NCBI GenBank assembly: GCA_963923455.1
Contig: CAWULT010000012.1
Coordinates: 1-61,870 of the forward strand
DNA: 61,870 bases
From: CAWULT01 sp963923455
GTDB taxonomy: Bacteria > Acidobacteriota > Vicinamibacteria > Vicinamibacterales > UBA2999
Direction of reading: 5' to 3'
Of this stretch, positions 9,400 to 19,494 are shown one piece after another. The translations under genes were made by a program, and so were the position numbers. Below the pieces are notes generated by a model. That model searched no databases. It saw only the letters and a program-made list of their open reading frames with translations, and had not been told where the DNA came from. How positions within the stretch are numbered: the first letter of the stretch is position 1; every line of letters starts with the position of its first letter.

Positions 9400-10460
9400 A
9401 CGTCGCCGACTTCGACTTCGACCTGCCGCCCGGGCAGATCGCGCAGGAGGCCGTCGAACGCGGCCGCTCGCGCCTGCTCGTGCTGCCGCGCCACGCGGGC
9501 GCGATGACGCACGCCACGTTCACGGACCTGCCGCGCTTCCTGCGGGCCGGGGACCTGCTGGTGCTCAACGACAGCCGGGTCTTCCCGGCGCGCCTGCTCG
9601 GGCACCGCGTGCCGAGCGGAGGCGCCGTCGAGTGCTTCCTCGTCGCACGGATGCCCCAGGCCGATCCCGACCCGCGCACCGAGGCATGGGAGGCGCTCGT
9701 CCACCCCGGCCAGAAGCTCAAGCCCGGCGCGAGGGTGCTCTTCGAGCGGGACGGCGTCCGGCTGCACGGCGAGATCCGCGCGCGGCACTTCCACGGCCGC
9801 CGCACCGTGATGCTGTGGGCCGAGGGCGACTCGTCGGTCACGGAGACCATCGACCGCATCGGCCACATGCCGCTGCCGCCCTATATCAGGCGTGACGACC
9901 GCGAGGCCGATCGGGAGCGCTACCAGACCGTCTATGCGGGAGAGCGCGGCTCGATCGCGGCACCCACGGCCGGCCTGCACTTCACCGAGGCACTGCTGGC
10001 GGAGCTGCGGGTGATGGGCGTCGAGGCGGCGCGCGTGACGCTGCACGTGGGGTACGGCACGTTCAAGCCGGTGCGCGTCGAGCAGGTCGAGGACCATCAG
10101 GTGGATCCCGAGCGCATCGCCGTGTCGCCCGAGACGGCCACGGCGCTGACGCGTGCCCGGCAGCAGGGGCGGCGCATCATCGCGGTGGGCACGACCACCG
10201 CGCGGGTGCTCGAGTCACTGCCCGTCAGCGAGGCCGGTGAGGTGGCGCCGATGACCGGTGAGGCGCGCGTGTTCATCCACCCGGGCCATCGGTTTCAGCT
10301 CGTCGACGGCCTGATCACCAACTTCCACCTGCCGAAATCGTCGCTGCTGATGCTGGTGTGCGCGTTCGCGGGGCGGGAGCGCGTGCTGGCCGCCTACCGC
10401 GAGGCCGTCGCGCAGGGCTACCGCTTCTACAGCTACGGCGACGCGATGCTGATCGTCTAG
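9396..10460 (+). CDS. queA: S-adenosylmethionine:tRNA ribosyltransferase-isomerase
   Basis: Transfers and isomerises the ribosyl group of SAM onto preQ1-modified tRNA to give epoxyqueuosine. The protein is 354 residues, normal for the family. It begins FDFDLPPGQIAQ and carries LLVLNDSRVFPARLLG, the substrate-site stretches IGHMPLPPYIRR and GSIAAPTAGLHFTEALL, and near the end INNFHLPKSSLLMLV-like (here ITNFHLPKSSLLMLV). The ATG overlaps the polymerase gene stop. queE and queC lie 35 kb away in this window, so queuosine synthesis is dispersed. Confidence 0.96.
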   Translation: MNVADFDFDLPPGQIAQEAVERGRSRLLVLPRHAGAMTHATFTDLPRFLRAGDLLVLNDSRVFPARLLGHRVPSGGAVECFLVARMPQADPDPRTEAWEALVHPGQKLKPGARVLFERDGVRLHGEIRARHFHGRRTVMLWAEGDSSVTETIDRIGHMPLPPYIRRDDREADRERYQTVYAGERGSIAAPTAGLHFTEALLAELRVMGVEAARVTLHVGYGTFKPVRVEQVEDHQVDPERIAVSPETATALTRARQQGRRIIAVGTTTARVLESLPVSEAGEVAPMTGEARVFIHPGHRFQLVDGLITNFHLPKSSLLMLVCAFAGRERVLAAYREAVAQGYRFYSYGDAMLIV

Positions 10461-10490
10461 CCCGCCGGCCAATCGGCGAGAATAGGCGCC

Positions 10491-11441
10491 ATGCCGTTCC
10501 CCTACGAAGAGTTCGACCTGTCGGGCGTCCGGACGTATCCGCTGGCGTCCCGGCGCAGCAAGGCGAAGGCCGAGGACTTCGCGCGCCCGTGGTCGCCAGG
10601 GGGCTCCTTTCAGGCGTGGTTCGACTCGCTGCCGGCCATTCTCGGCGCGCAGGACGTCCGCCGGGTGGTGCACGCGATCGTCGAGGCGCGCCGGCGCGGG
10701 CGCGGCATCGTGTGGGCCGTCGGCGCGCACGTGATCAAGACAGGGGTCTCGCCCGTGCTGATCGACCTGATGCAGCGCGGGTTCGTGTCGGCGCTGGCGA
10801 TGAACGGCGCCGGCGCCATCCACGACTTCGAGGTGGCGCTCGCCGGCGCCACGTCCGAGGACGTCGACGAGGCGCTCGGGCCGGGCCGGTTCGGCATGGC
10901 GGAGGAGACCGGCACCGAACTGAACCGCGTCATCCGGCGCGCCGCCGAGGCCGGCCAGGGCATCGGTCAGACGCTCGGCGCACATCTCGTGGAGCGGCAG
11001 GCCCCATTTGCCGACCGCAGCCTCACGGCCGCCGCGCACAGGCTCGGCATCCCGGTCACGGTTCACGTCGCGCTGGGCACCGACGTCATCCACATGCACC
11101 AGGAGGCGTCGGGCGCTGCGATTGGCGACGCGAGCCTGCGCGACTTCCGCTACTTCACCTCGAACGTGGCGCGCCTCGACGGCGGCGTGTTCCTGAACTG
11201 CGGGTCGGCCGTGGTGCTGCCCGAGGTGTTCCTGAAGGCCGTGGCGCTGGCGCGCAATCAGGGGGTGGCCCTCGACGACCTGACGACGGTCAACATCGAC
11301 TTCGTGCGGCTCTACCGGCCGCAGACCAACGTGGTCAGCCGCCCGGTTGCCGGGACGCGAGGCACCGGGATCTCCCTGGTGGGGCACCACGAGATTCTGA
11401 TCCCCCTGATCGCCGCGGCGGCCTGTGAGGCGTCGCGCTAG
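10491..11441 (+). CDS. Deoxyhypusine-synthase-like protein
   Basis: A 316-residue protein related to the deoxyhypusine/homospermidine synthase family: the NAD-site stretches GIVWAVGAHVIKTGVSP and VSALAMNGAGAIHDFEVAL and the conserved TVHVALGTDVIHMH are easy to see. The active-site lysine motif of true deoxyhypusine synthases (SWGK) is not apparent; the corresponding C-terminal part reads LNCGSAVVLPEVFLKAVALA. Bacteria lack eIF5A, so a polyamine reaction or another NAD-linked reaction is more likely. It stands alone between queA and a tRNA gene. Family assignment is from motif resemblance only. Confidence 0.6.
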   Translation: MPFPYEEFDLSGVRTYPLASRRSKAKAEDFARPWSPGGSFQAWFDSLPAILGAQDVRRVVHAIVEARRRGRGIVWAVGAHVIKTGVSPVLIDLMQRGFVSALAMNGAGAIHDFEVALAGATSEDVDEALGPGRFGMAEETGTELNRVIRRAAEAGQGIGQTLGAHLVERQAPFADRSLTAAAHRLGIPVTVHVALGTDVIHMHQEASGAAIGDASLRDFRYFTSNVARLDGGVFLNCGSAVVLPEVFLKAVALARNQGVALDDLTTVNIDFVRLYRPQTNVVSRPVAGTRGTGISLVGHHEILIPLIAAAACEASR

Positions 11442-11502
11442 CGCGGGGGCGCGCCGCGGGGTGGTGCCGGGCGCCCCGAGGCGTCGTGGTCCGTCGATAC
11501 GA

Positions 11503-11508
11503 TACAAT
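11503..11508 (+). promoter_or_regulatory. Putative -10 box (TACAAT) for the tRNA gene
   Basis: TACAAT matches the -10 consensus at five of six positions and lies 10 bases before the mature tRNA 5' end, as expected for a tRNA promoter. No good -35 element is visible 16-18 bases upstream in the GC-rich flank. Confidence 0.5.
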
Positions 11509-11518
11509 CACCTCTTGT

Positions 11519-11595
11519 GCCGGAGTAGCTCAGCCGGTTAGAGCACGCGTCTCATAAGCGCGGGGTCGGCGGTTCGAGTCCGCCCTCCGGCACCA
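11519..11595 (+). tRNA. tRNA with CAU anticodon (elongator Met or Ile2)
   Basis: A complete cloverleaf with encoded CCA. Acceptor stem GCCGGAG pairs with CTCCGGC; D stem GCTC/GAGC; anticodon stem CGCGT/GCGCG with loop CTCATAA (anticodon CAT at positions 34-36); T stem GGCGG/CCGCC with loop TTCGAGT. The paired G1-C72 rules out an initiator tRNA. CAT leaves two options, elongator Met, or Ile2, whose C34 is changed to lysidine by TilS. tilS is the next gene, 150 bases downstream. The sequence alone does not settle the identity. Confidence 0.95.
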
Positions 11596-11746
11596 GCCTT
11601 CGCCAGTCGACCCCTCCGGCCCCCGGGCATCGGGAGCGTCGGCTGGCCCCTTCTAAGTTCGGTCGTCCGCGCGTCCGTCCGCGCCGGCGGCCCGTCCGCC
11701 AGGCTCCGCGCCGGTCCGCTGGAGCCCGGGCAGGACCGTCAAATTC

Positions 11747-12745
11747 ATGTCGGCCCTTCTCCAGCAGGTGCGCCGCACCATCGACCGTCACGGGCTCTGT
11801 CCGGCCGGCTCGCGGGTCCTGATCGGGCTGTCGGGCGGGTCCGATTCGGTGGCGCTCACGATGGTGCTGCGCGACCTGGCGCGCCGAGGCGGATTCGAGG
11901 TGGCCGGGCTGGCGCATCTCAACCACCGGTTGCGCGGCACGGCAGCCCGGGACGAGGCCTTCTGCCGTGAGCTGGCTGACAGACTCGGCCTTCCGCTGGC
12001 GGTCGAGTCCATTGACGTGGCGGCCGTGGCCGCGCGGGACGGCCTGTCCATCGAGCAGGCAGCGCGCCGGGTGCGCTACGGGTTCCTGCAGCGGGCCGCC
12101 GACGCCGGCCGTGCGGACCGCATCGCCGTCGGGCACACCCGCGACGACCAGGCCGAGACCTTTCTACTCAAGCTGATGCGGGGAGCGGGCTCCACCGGGC
12201 TCGGCGGGGTCTACCCCAGGAATGGCGCGGTGATCCGGCCGCTGCTCGACGTCAGCCGCGACGAGCTGCGGGCCCACTTGCGGGCGGCGGGGCAGGCGTG
12301 GGTGGAGGACGAAACGAACGCCGACCTGGCCAATCCGCGCAACCGGATCCGGCATGTCGTGCTGCCCGAGCTGGACCGGGCCTACGGCGGGTCCACCCGC
12401 GCGGCGATTGCCCGGGCGGCGGACCTCGCCCGGGATGACGCCGAGTGGCTCGACGAGGCGGCGGCCCGGCGGTTCGCCCAGCTCGTCGAGGTGTCGCCCC
12501 GTTCGCTCTCCCTCGACCGGGCCGCGGTGCAGGCCGAGCCCCGGCCGATTCGACGCCGGCTCCTGCTGGAGGCGCTCCGGACGGTGGCTGCCGGACGGGA
12601 GGTCGGGCTGGCCCACGTCGACGCCGGGCTGCAGGTGCTCCAGGGTGCGCTCGCGCGTGCCGATGTTCCTGGGGGCCGATGGGAACTTTCTGGCCGAAAC
12701 TTGGTCCTATACAGCAGTGACACAGGATCAAGTGATACTCTGTAG
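11747..12745 (+). CDS. tilS: tRNA(Ile)-lysidine synthetase
   Basis: Modifies C34 of tRNA-Ile(CAU) to lysidine so that it reads AUA. The PP-loop ATP-binding motif SGGSDS is near residue 29, followed by LAHLNHRLRG, GHTRDDQAETFLLKLMRG and WVEDETNADLANPRNRIRH, all family hallmarks. At 332 residues it is close to the short Aquifex type and lacks most of the C-terminal domain of the E. coli enzyme. It lies directly upstream of ftsH, as in many bacteria, but without the hpt gene often found between them. The ATG at 11747 is the first plausible start before the PP-loop. Confidence 0.93.
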   Translation: MSALLQQVRRTIDRHGLCPAGSRVLIGLSGGSDSVALTMVLRDLARRGGFEVAGLAHLNHRLRGTAARDEAFCRELADRLGLPLAVESIDVAAVAARDGLSIEQAARRVRYGFLQRAADAGRADRIAVGHTRDDQAETFLLKLMRGAGSTGLGGVYPRNGAVIRPLLDVSRDELRAHLRAAGQAWVEDETNADLANPRNRIRHVVLPELDRAYGGSTRAAIARAADLARDDAEWLDEAAARRFAQLVEVSPRSLSLDRAAVQAEPRPIRRRLLLEALRTVAAGREVGLAHVDAGLQVLQGALARADVPGGRWELSGRNLVLYSSDTGSSDTL

Positions 12746-12817
12746 AAGCGCGTACCCGCAGGCAACGCTCTGGGCGGGACACGCGCAAGTGCCGACAAGG
12801 CGAGTGGGAGGCAGGGC

Positions 12818-14728
<1,911 letters not shown>

Positions 14729-14784
14729 CCACCGGGGGCGCGGCCTCGAGAGGCCTCGGCCCTGCCACGGACTGGACACACCAG

Positions 14785-14818
14785 GGCCCGCACGCCACAG
14801 GCGCTGCGGGCCTTTTCG
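14785..14818 (+). terminator. Intrinsic terminator downstream of ftsH
   Basis: Inverted repeat GGCCCGCA (14785-14792) with TGCGGGCC (14805-14812). An inner CGCC/GGCG stem closes an ACA loop with one bulged base, and TTTTCGTT follows. It ends 4 bases before the folP ATG, so it separates ftsH transcription from the folP-cdaA group, or serves as an attenuation point for read-through. Confidence 0.88.
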
Positions 14819-14821
14819 TTG

Positions 14822-15700
14822 ATGCACGAACGCCGACGCTTCATCGTGCCCCTGGCGGGCGGCCGCAGCCTGGCGCTGGGTGCCCGGACGCTCGTGATGG
14901 GCATCCTCAACGTGACCCCCGACTCGTTCTCGGACGGCGGGCAGCACGCGGACGCCGCCCATGCCGTCGACGCTGGATTGCGGATGGTGGACGAGGGCGC
15001 GGACCTCATCGACATCGGGGGCGAATCCACGCGGCCGGGTGCGCTGCCGCTCGACGCGGCCGAGGAGCGCCGCCGCGTGCTGCCCGTCGTGGAGGCGCTG
15101 GCGGCGCGGGTTTCCGTGCCGATTTCGGTGGACACCTACAAGGCGTCGGTGGCCGACGCGGCGCTTTCCGCCGGGGCCGCCCTCGTCAACGACGTCAGTG
15201 GCCTTCGCTACGAGCCCGCGCTGGGTGACGTGGTGGCCCGTCACAGGGCGGCCATCGTGCTGATGCACACCCGTGGACGCTCGCGCGACATGTACGCCCA
15301 GGCCAACTATCACGACGTGATCGACGAGGTGCGCGACGAGCTGCGCGAGAGCCTGGCCTTCGCGGTGGGCCACGGCGTCGACCGCGACCGCATCGTCCTC
15401 GACCCGGGCCTCGGCTTCGCCAAGCACACGGCCCACAGCTACGAGACGCTGGCGCGGCTGCACGAGCTCGCGGATCTGGGACGCCCCCTGCTGTCGGGCC
15501 CGTCGCGCAAGGGCTTCCTGTGGAAGCCGTTCACCAGGGAGCTGACGGGGGTGGACCGGGACTGGGTGACGGCGGCCGCCGTCACGGCTTCGGTCCTCTG
15601 CGGCGCGCACATCGTGCGCGTGCACGCGGTGCGCGAGATGGCGCGTGTGGTCCGCATCGCGGACGAAATTCGGAAGTATCATCGCGCACAGTTCGAATGA
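14822..15700 (+). CDS. folP: Dihydropteroate synthase
   Basis: Condenses p-aminobenzoate with hydroxymethyldihydropterin pyrophosphate in folate synthesis. The 292-residue TIM-barrel protein shows the signatures MGILNVTPDSFSDGG near residue 27, IDIGGESTRPGA, SVDTYKASV, NDVSGLRY, LDPGLGFAKHTAHSYETL and SGPSRKGFLW. The start is ATG 14822, preceded in frame by a TTG at 14819. It begins right after the ftsH terminator and leads the folP-cdaA-cdaR-glmM group; cdaA follows after 61 bases. Confidence 0.96.
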   Translation: MHERRRFIVPLAGGRSLALGARTLVMGILNVTPDSFSDGGQHADAAHAVDAGLRMVDEGADLIDIGGESTRPGALPLDAAEERRRVLPVVEALAARVSVPISVDTYKASVADAALSAGAALVNDVSGLRYEPALGDVVARHRAAIVLMHTRGRSRDMYAQANYHDVIDEVRDELRESLAFAVGHGVDRDRIVLDPGLGFAKHTAHSYETLARLHELADLGRPLLSGPSRKGFLWKPFTRELTGVDRDWVTAAAVTASVLCGAHIVRVHAVREMARVVRIADEIRKYHRAQFE

Positions 15701-15761
15701 CCGCCGTGGCGTTCCCTTCCCGTCGGCCCGTCGTGCGGCCGTCCGGCCCAGAGGCGGCCCG

Positions 15762-16640
15762 ATGAACGAGTGGCTGGGCCAGCTGACGTCCGCGCTGCAG
15801 CGCACCCCCGTCGGGTGGTGGGATCTGCTCGACATCGCCATCGTGGCGCTGATGATCTACGAGCTGCTGGTGCTCATCCTGGGCACCCGCGCCGTGCAGA
15901 TGGCGCTCAGCGGCGGCTTCCTGCTGGCGCTGTTCTTCATCTCGCGCTGGCTCGAGCTCGAGACGGTCAACTGGGTCATCCGCAACCTGGCCAGCTACGT
16001 CGTCTTCGCCATCATCGTGCTGTTCCAGACCGACATCCGCCGGGCGCTGGCGCACTTCGGCCGCACGCCGTTCGTCCGCTACTTCGCACGCGCCTCGTCG
16101 AGCGCCGAGGAGACGGTGGAGGAGCTCGTGACGGCCGCCACCAACCTGGCCGCGCGGCACGTCGGCGCCATCATCGTGATCGAGCGGGAGATCGGCCTGC
16201 GCAACTACATCGAGGGTGGAATCCCGCTCGACGCCACCGTCACTTACGACCTGCTCGCCAGCATCTTCCAGCGCACCTCACCGCTGCACGACGGGGCCAC
16301 GATCATCCAGGGCGACCGCATCGCGGCGGCGGCCTGCTTCCTGCCGCTGTCGGTGAATCCGCGCGTCAGCCGTGACCTGGGCACCCGCCATCGCGCGGCG
16401 CTCGGGCTCACCGAGGAGAACGATTCCGTGGCCGTGGTGGTGTCCGAGGAGACGGGGGCCATTTCGCTGGCGACGGGCGGCAAGCTGGATCGTGGCCTTT
16501 CGCCGGACACCTTGCGGATCCGGCTGCGCAGCCTGCTGGGCCTGAACCGCCGCGGGCCGCTGCGCCGGCGCGTGCGATCCACCGAAGAGCGTGCGAGCGG
16601 GCACGACGGCGATCGCGCTCACCGGAGCGAGGGCATCTGA
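15762..16640 (+). CDS. cdaA: Diadenylate cyclase CdaA (c-di-AMP synthase)
   Basis: Membrane-bound enzyme that makes cyclic di-AMP from two ATP. Three N-terminal transmembrane helices (about residues 18-90) precede the DAC domain, which has the catalytic HDGATII (DGA near 177) and GTRHRAALG (RHR near 209) motifs. The 292-residue length is typical, with a basic, probably flexible C-terminal tail. The frame is open to 15645, but ATG 15762 matches the usual N-terminus just before the first helix. It overlaps the YbbR gene by one base, the conserved cdaA-cdaR-glmM arrangement. Confidence 0.95.
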   Translation: MNEWLGQLTSALQRTPVGWWDLLDIAIVALMIYELLVLILGTRAVQMALSGGFLLALFFISRWLELETVNWVIRNLASYVVFAIIVLFQTDIRRALAHFGRTPFVRYFARASSSAEETVEELVTAATNLAARHVGAIIVIEREIGLRNYIEGGIPLDATVTYDLLASIFQRTSPLHDGATIIQGDRIAAAACFLPLSVNPRVSRDLGTRHRAALGLTEENDSVAVVVSEETGAISLATGGKLDRGLSPDTLRIRLRSLLGLNRRGPLRRRVRSTEERASGHDGDRAHRSEGI

Positions 16641-17284
16641 TGCGGATTCCGGGCATGCGCCGCATCGGTCTCAAGCTCGTGTCCGTGGCGCTGGCCGCCC
16701 TGCTCTGGCTGATCGTCGCCGGCGAGCAGATCGTCGAGCGCGCGCTGCGCGTGCCCCTCGAATACGTGAACCTGCCGTCGCAGCTCGAGCTGGTGGGCGA
16801 CGCCCCGGCCAGCGTCGACGTCCGCGTGCGCGGGTCGTCTGGCGCCTTGGGCCGCCTCGCCGCCGGGGAACTCGTCGCGGTGCTCGACCTGCACGCCGCG
16901 CGGCCGGGCCTGCGGTTGTTCCACGTGACCAGCGCCGACGTCCGCGCCCCGTTCGGCATCGACGTCGTGCAGGTGTCGCCGTCGAACGTGTCGATGCGGT
17001 TCGACGTGGCGGCCACCAAGACGGTGCCGATCGCGCCGCGGATCGAGGGTGAGCCGGCGCCCGGTCTGGTCGTCGACACCGTGTCGGCCGTGCCGGCCAC
17101 GGTCGACGTGGTCGGCGCGTCCAGCGTGATCCGGACCATGACCGAGGCCATCACGGAGCCGGTGTCGGTGACCGGCGCCGCCGGCACGGTGGTGGAGCAA
17201 GTGACGGTCGGCGTGGCGGATCCGTCGGTCCGCCTGCGGGCGCCGATGACGGCGCGCGTCACCGTGACGTTCAGGGCGCGCTGA
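16640..17284 (+). CDS. YbbR-domain protein, likely CdaA regulator (CdaR)
   Basis: A 214-residue protein with an N-terminal membrane anchor (LKLVSVALAALLWLIVAGEQ) followed by YbbR repeats outside the membrane: VPLEYVNLPSQLELVGDAPASVDVRVRG, a central SPSNVSMRFDVAATKTVPIAPRI and a third repeat ending PMTARVTVTF. In the well-studied cdaA-cdaR-glmM operons YbbR proteins bind and modulate CdaA. It starts one base inside the cdaA stop (TGATG); glmM follows 16 bases after its stop. The regulatory role is inferred from family and position. Confidence 0.88.
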   Translation: MRIPGMRRIGLKLVSVALAALLWLIVAGEQIVERALRVPLEYVNLPSQLELVGDAPASVDVRVRGSSGALGRLAAGELVAVLDLHAARPGLRLFHVTSADVRAPFGIDVVQVSPSNVSMRFDVAATKTVPIAPRIEGEPAPGLVVDTVSAVPATVDVVGASSVIRTMTEAITEPVSVTGAAGTVVEQVTVGVADPSVRLRAPMTARVTVTFRAR

Positions 17285-17300
17285 GGCGCCGGGGAGAGCC

Positions 17301-18650
17301 ATGGCTCGGCTGTTCGGCACGGATGGGGTGCGCGCGAAGGCGGGTGAGCCGCCGCTCGACCCCGCGACGGTTCGGCGACTCGGCGGCGCGCTGGCCAGGG
17401 CGCTGCGGGCCACCGGGCCAGCCGGCGAGCCCGTCCGCTTCCTGTCGGGTCGAGACACGCGCGAGTCGGGCGCCTGGATCGAGCGGGAGCTGGCGAGGGG
17501 CATGGCCAGCCAGGGCGCCTCGCTGACGAGCGCCGGCGTGATCCCCACGCCCGCGATCGCCTACCTGACGCCTCACCGCCGGTACGCGGCCGGCGTGGTG
17601 ATCTCGGCTTCGCACAACCCGTTCGAGGACAACGGCATCAAGGTGTTCTCGGGCGCGGGCGAGAAGTTCACCGAGGAGCGCGAGCACGAGGTGGAGGCCA
17701 TCATGGCCGACGCGTCGTGGTCGGTGCCCGATGCGCCGGCACCGGCCGTCGAACAGGTGGACCTGCGCGGCGAGTACGAGGCGCACCTGCTGCGCCTGCT
17801 GCCCGGGGGCGCGCCGGGCCTGCGCGTCGCGGTGGACTGTGCCAACGGCGCCACCACGACCGTGGCGCCCGCCGTGTTCGAGGCGATCGGCAGTCACGCG
17901 ACGTTCCTGGCGTGCGATCCCGACGGCCGCAACATCAACCTGCACTGCGGCTCGACGCATCCCGCTCACCTGGCGCGCATCGTCGTCGAGGGCGGCTATC
18001 GGCTCGGCGTGGCGTTCGACGGTGACGGCGACCGCGCGATCTTCATCGACCACACGGGCGCGGTCGTGGATGGCGACGCCGTGATGCTGATGTGCGCCAA
18101 GCGGATGAGGGCGGAAGGGCGCCTGGCTGGCGACGCGATCGTCGCCACCGTGATGAGCAACATCGGCCTCGAAATCGCGCTGCGCGGCGCGGGCATCGGC
18201 CTGGTGCGGTGCGGCGTCGGCGACAAGTACGTCATGGAGGCCATGCAGCAGCAGGGCCTGTCGCTCGGCGGCGAGCAGTCGGGGCACGTGATCTTCAGCG
18301 AGCACCTGTTCACGGGCGACGGCCTGGCCACGGCGCTGCAGGTGCTGCGGACGATGGCCGCGACGGGCCGCGACCTGCGCGACCTGGCGTCGGACCTGAC
18401 GACGTATCCCCAGGTACTGCTGAACCTGCGCGTGCGGCAGAAGAAGGACCTGCGCGAGGTGCCGGCCATTGCGTCCGTGCTGGCGTCGGTGGAGCAGCGC
18501 CTGGCCGGTACCGGCCGGCTGCTCGTCCGGTACTCGGGCACCGAGCCGTTGCTGCGCGTGATGCTCGAGGGCAAGGACGAGGGCGAGATCCGGCGCTGGG
18601 GCCAGGAGATCATCGACACCGCGCGCGAGCACCTGGGATCGGCGCCGTGA
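17301..18650 (+). CDS. glmM: Phosphoglucosamine mutase
   Basis: Interconverts glucosamine-6-phosphate and glucosamine-1-phosphate for UDP-GlcNAc and peptidoglycan synthesis. The 449-residue protein starts MARLFGTDGVR, has the phosphoserine loop VISASHNPFEDNGIK (Ser104), the metal loop AFDGDGDRAIFID, the sugar-binding GGEQSGH and the C-terminal phosphate-binding RYSGTEPLLRVM. It ends the cdaA-cdaR-glmM unit; in other bacteria GlmM is inhibited by CdaA. The pdxJ frame begins in a GTGA overlap with its stop. Confidence 0.97.
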   Translation: MARLFGTDGVRAKAGEPPLDPATVRRLGGALARALRATGPAGEPVRFLSGRDTRESGAWIERELARGMASQGASLTSAGVIPTPAIAYLTPHRRYAAGVVISASHNPFEDNGIKVFSGAGEKFTEEREHEVEAIMADASWSVPDAPAPAVEQVDLRGEYEAHLLRLLPGGAPGLRVAVDCANGATTTVAPAVFEAIGSHATFLACDPDGRNINLHCGSTHPAHLARIVVEGGYRLGVAFDGDGDRAIFIDHTGAVVDGDAVMLMCAKRMRAEGRLAGDAIVATVMSNIGLEIALRGAGIGLVRCGVGDKYVMEAMQQQGLSLGGEQSGHVIFSEHLFTGDGLATALQVLRTMAATGRDLRDLASDLTTYPQVLLNLRVRQKKDLREVPAIASVLASVEQRLAGTGRLLVRYSGTEPLLRVMLEGKDEGEIRRWGQEIIDTAREHLGSAP

Positions 18651-18670
18651 GCGCGATGGCGGGCGAACGG

Positions 18671-19408
18671 ATGGCAAGGCTGTCGGTGAACGTCAACAAG
18701 GTGGCCACGGTGCGCAACTCGCGCGGCGGCGCCAGCCCATCGGTGGCGGCGGCCGTGCGCGCGTGCCTGGCCGCGGGCGCGCCGGGCATCACGGTTCACC
18801 CTCGAGCCGACGAGCGCCACATCACGCCGGCCGACGTCCGCGAGGTCGCCGCACTGCTGGCGCCGCTGCGCGGGACGGTTGAGTACAACATCGAGGGCGA
18901 CCCGCGCCTCGACCTGCTGGGACTCGTCGAGGACGTGCGGCCCGACCAGTGCACGCTGGTGCCGGTGTTGCCGGGCGAGCTGACCAGTCAGGCCGGCTGG
19001 CCACCCGGGACGCCACGGGACCTGCTGGCGGCCGCCATTCGCGACATGCGCGCCGAGCGCATCCGCGTCAGCCTGTTCGTCGATCCCGTCGATGCCGCGA
19101 TCGACTGGGCCGCCGACATGGGCGCGGACCGCGTGGAGCTCTACACCGAACCCTTTGCGCGGGCGTTCGAGCGCGGCGAGGACGCGGCGCGCGAGTCGTT
19201 CAAGACGTACGTCCGCGCGGCCGAGCGGGCCCACGCCCGTGGCCTGGGCGTCAACGCCGGGCACGACCTCGACCTGGCGAACCTGGTGCTCTTCCGCGGC
19301 CTGCCGCACCTCGACGAGGTGTCGATCGGCCATGCGCTGATCTCGCACGCGCTCTTCGTCGGCCTCGAGCGCAGCGTGCGGGATTACCTGGAGGTGCTGG
19401 CGGGATGA
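18671..19408 (+). CDS. pdxJ: Pyridoxine 5'-phosphate synthase
   Basis: Last step of the deoxyxylulose-5-phosphate-dependent pyridoxal phosphate pathway. A 245-residue TIM barrel (E. coli 243) with RLSVNVNKVATVRNSRGG at the N-terminus, ITVHPRADERHI, EYNIEGDPR, CTLVPVLPGELTSQAGW, RVELYTEPFA and GHALISHALFVGL. The VNVNK sequence replaces the VNIDH of E. coli; the same kind of variant occurs in Bacteroidetes PdxJ. ATG 18671 gives the family-typical N-terminus; GTG 18647 and ATG 18656 are in-frame alternatives, the first overlapping the glmM stop. Confidence 0.95.
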   Translation: MARLSVNVNKVATVRNSRGGASPSVAAAVRACLAAGAPGITVHPRADERHITPADVREVAALLAPLRGTVEYNIEGDPRLDLLGLVEDVRPDQCTLVPVLPGELTSQAGWPPGTPRDLLAAAIRDMRAERIRVSLFVDPVDAAIDWAADMGADRVELYTEPFARAFERGEDAARESFKTYVRAAERAHARGLGVNAGHDLDLANLVLFRGLPHLDEVSIGHALISHALFVGLERSVRDYLEVLAG

Positions 19409-19494
19409 CGCATCGCGGTCCCGGGGAGGCGGCGCGCGCGCGGCCGGCCCCGACGATTTCCGTCGCGCACCGTGCACCCCGACGGGCTGGGTCC

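Noticed and set aside
11519..11595. Initiator tRNA-Met
   Set aside because: The acceptor stem has a paired G1-C72 and the anticodon stem lacks the three G-C pairs of initiators.
18671..18730. Apparent loss of the Asp-His of the PdxJ N-terminal VNIDH motif (VNVNK here)
   Set aside because: The same variant occurs in PdxJ of other phyla and all other active-site stretches are intact, so it is a known subtype and not a degraded gene.
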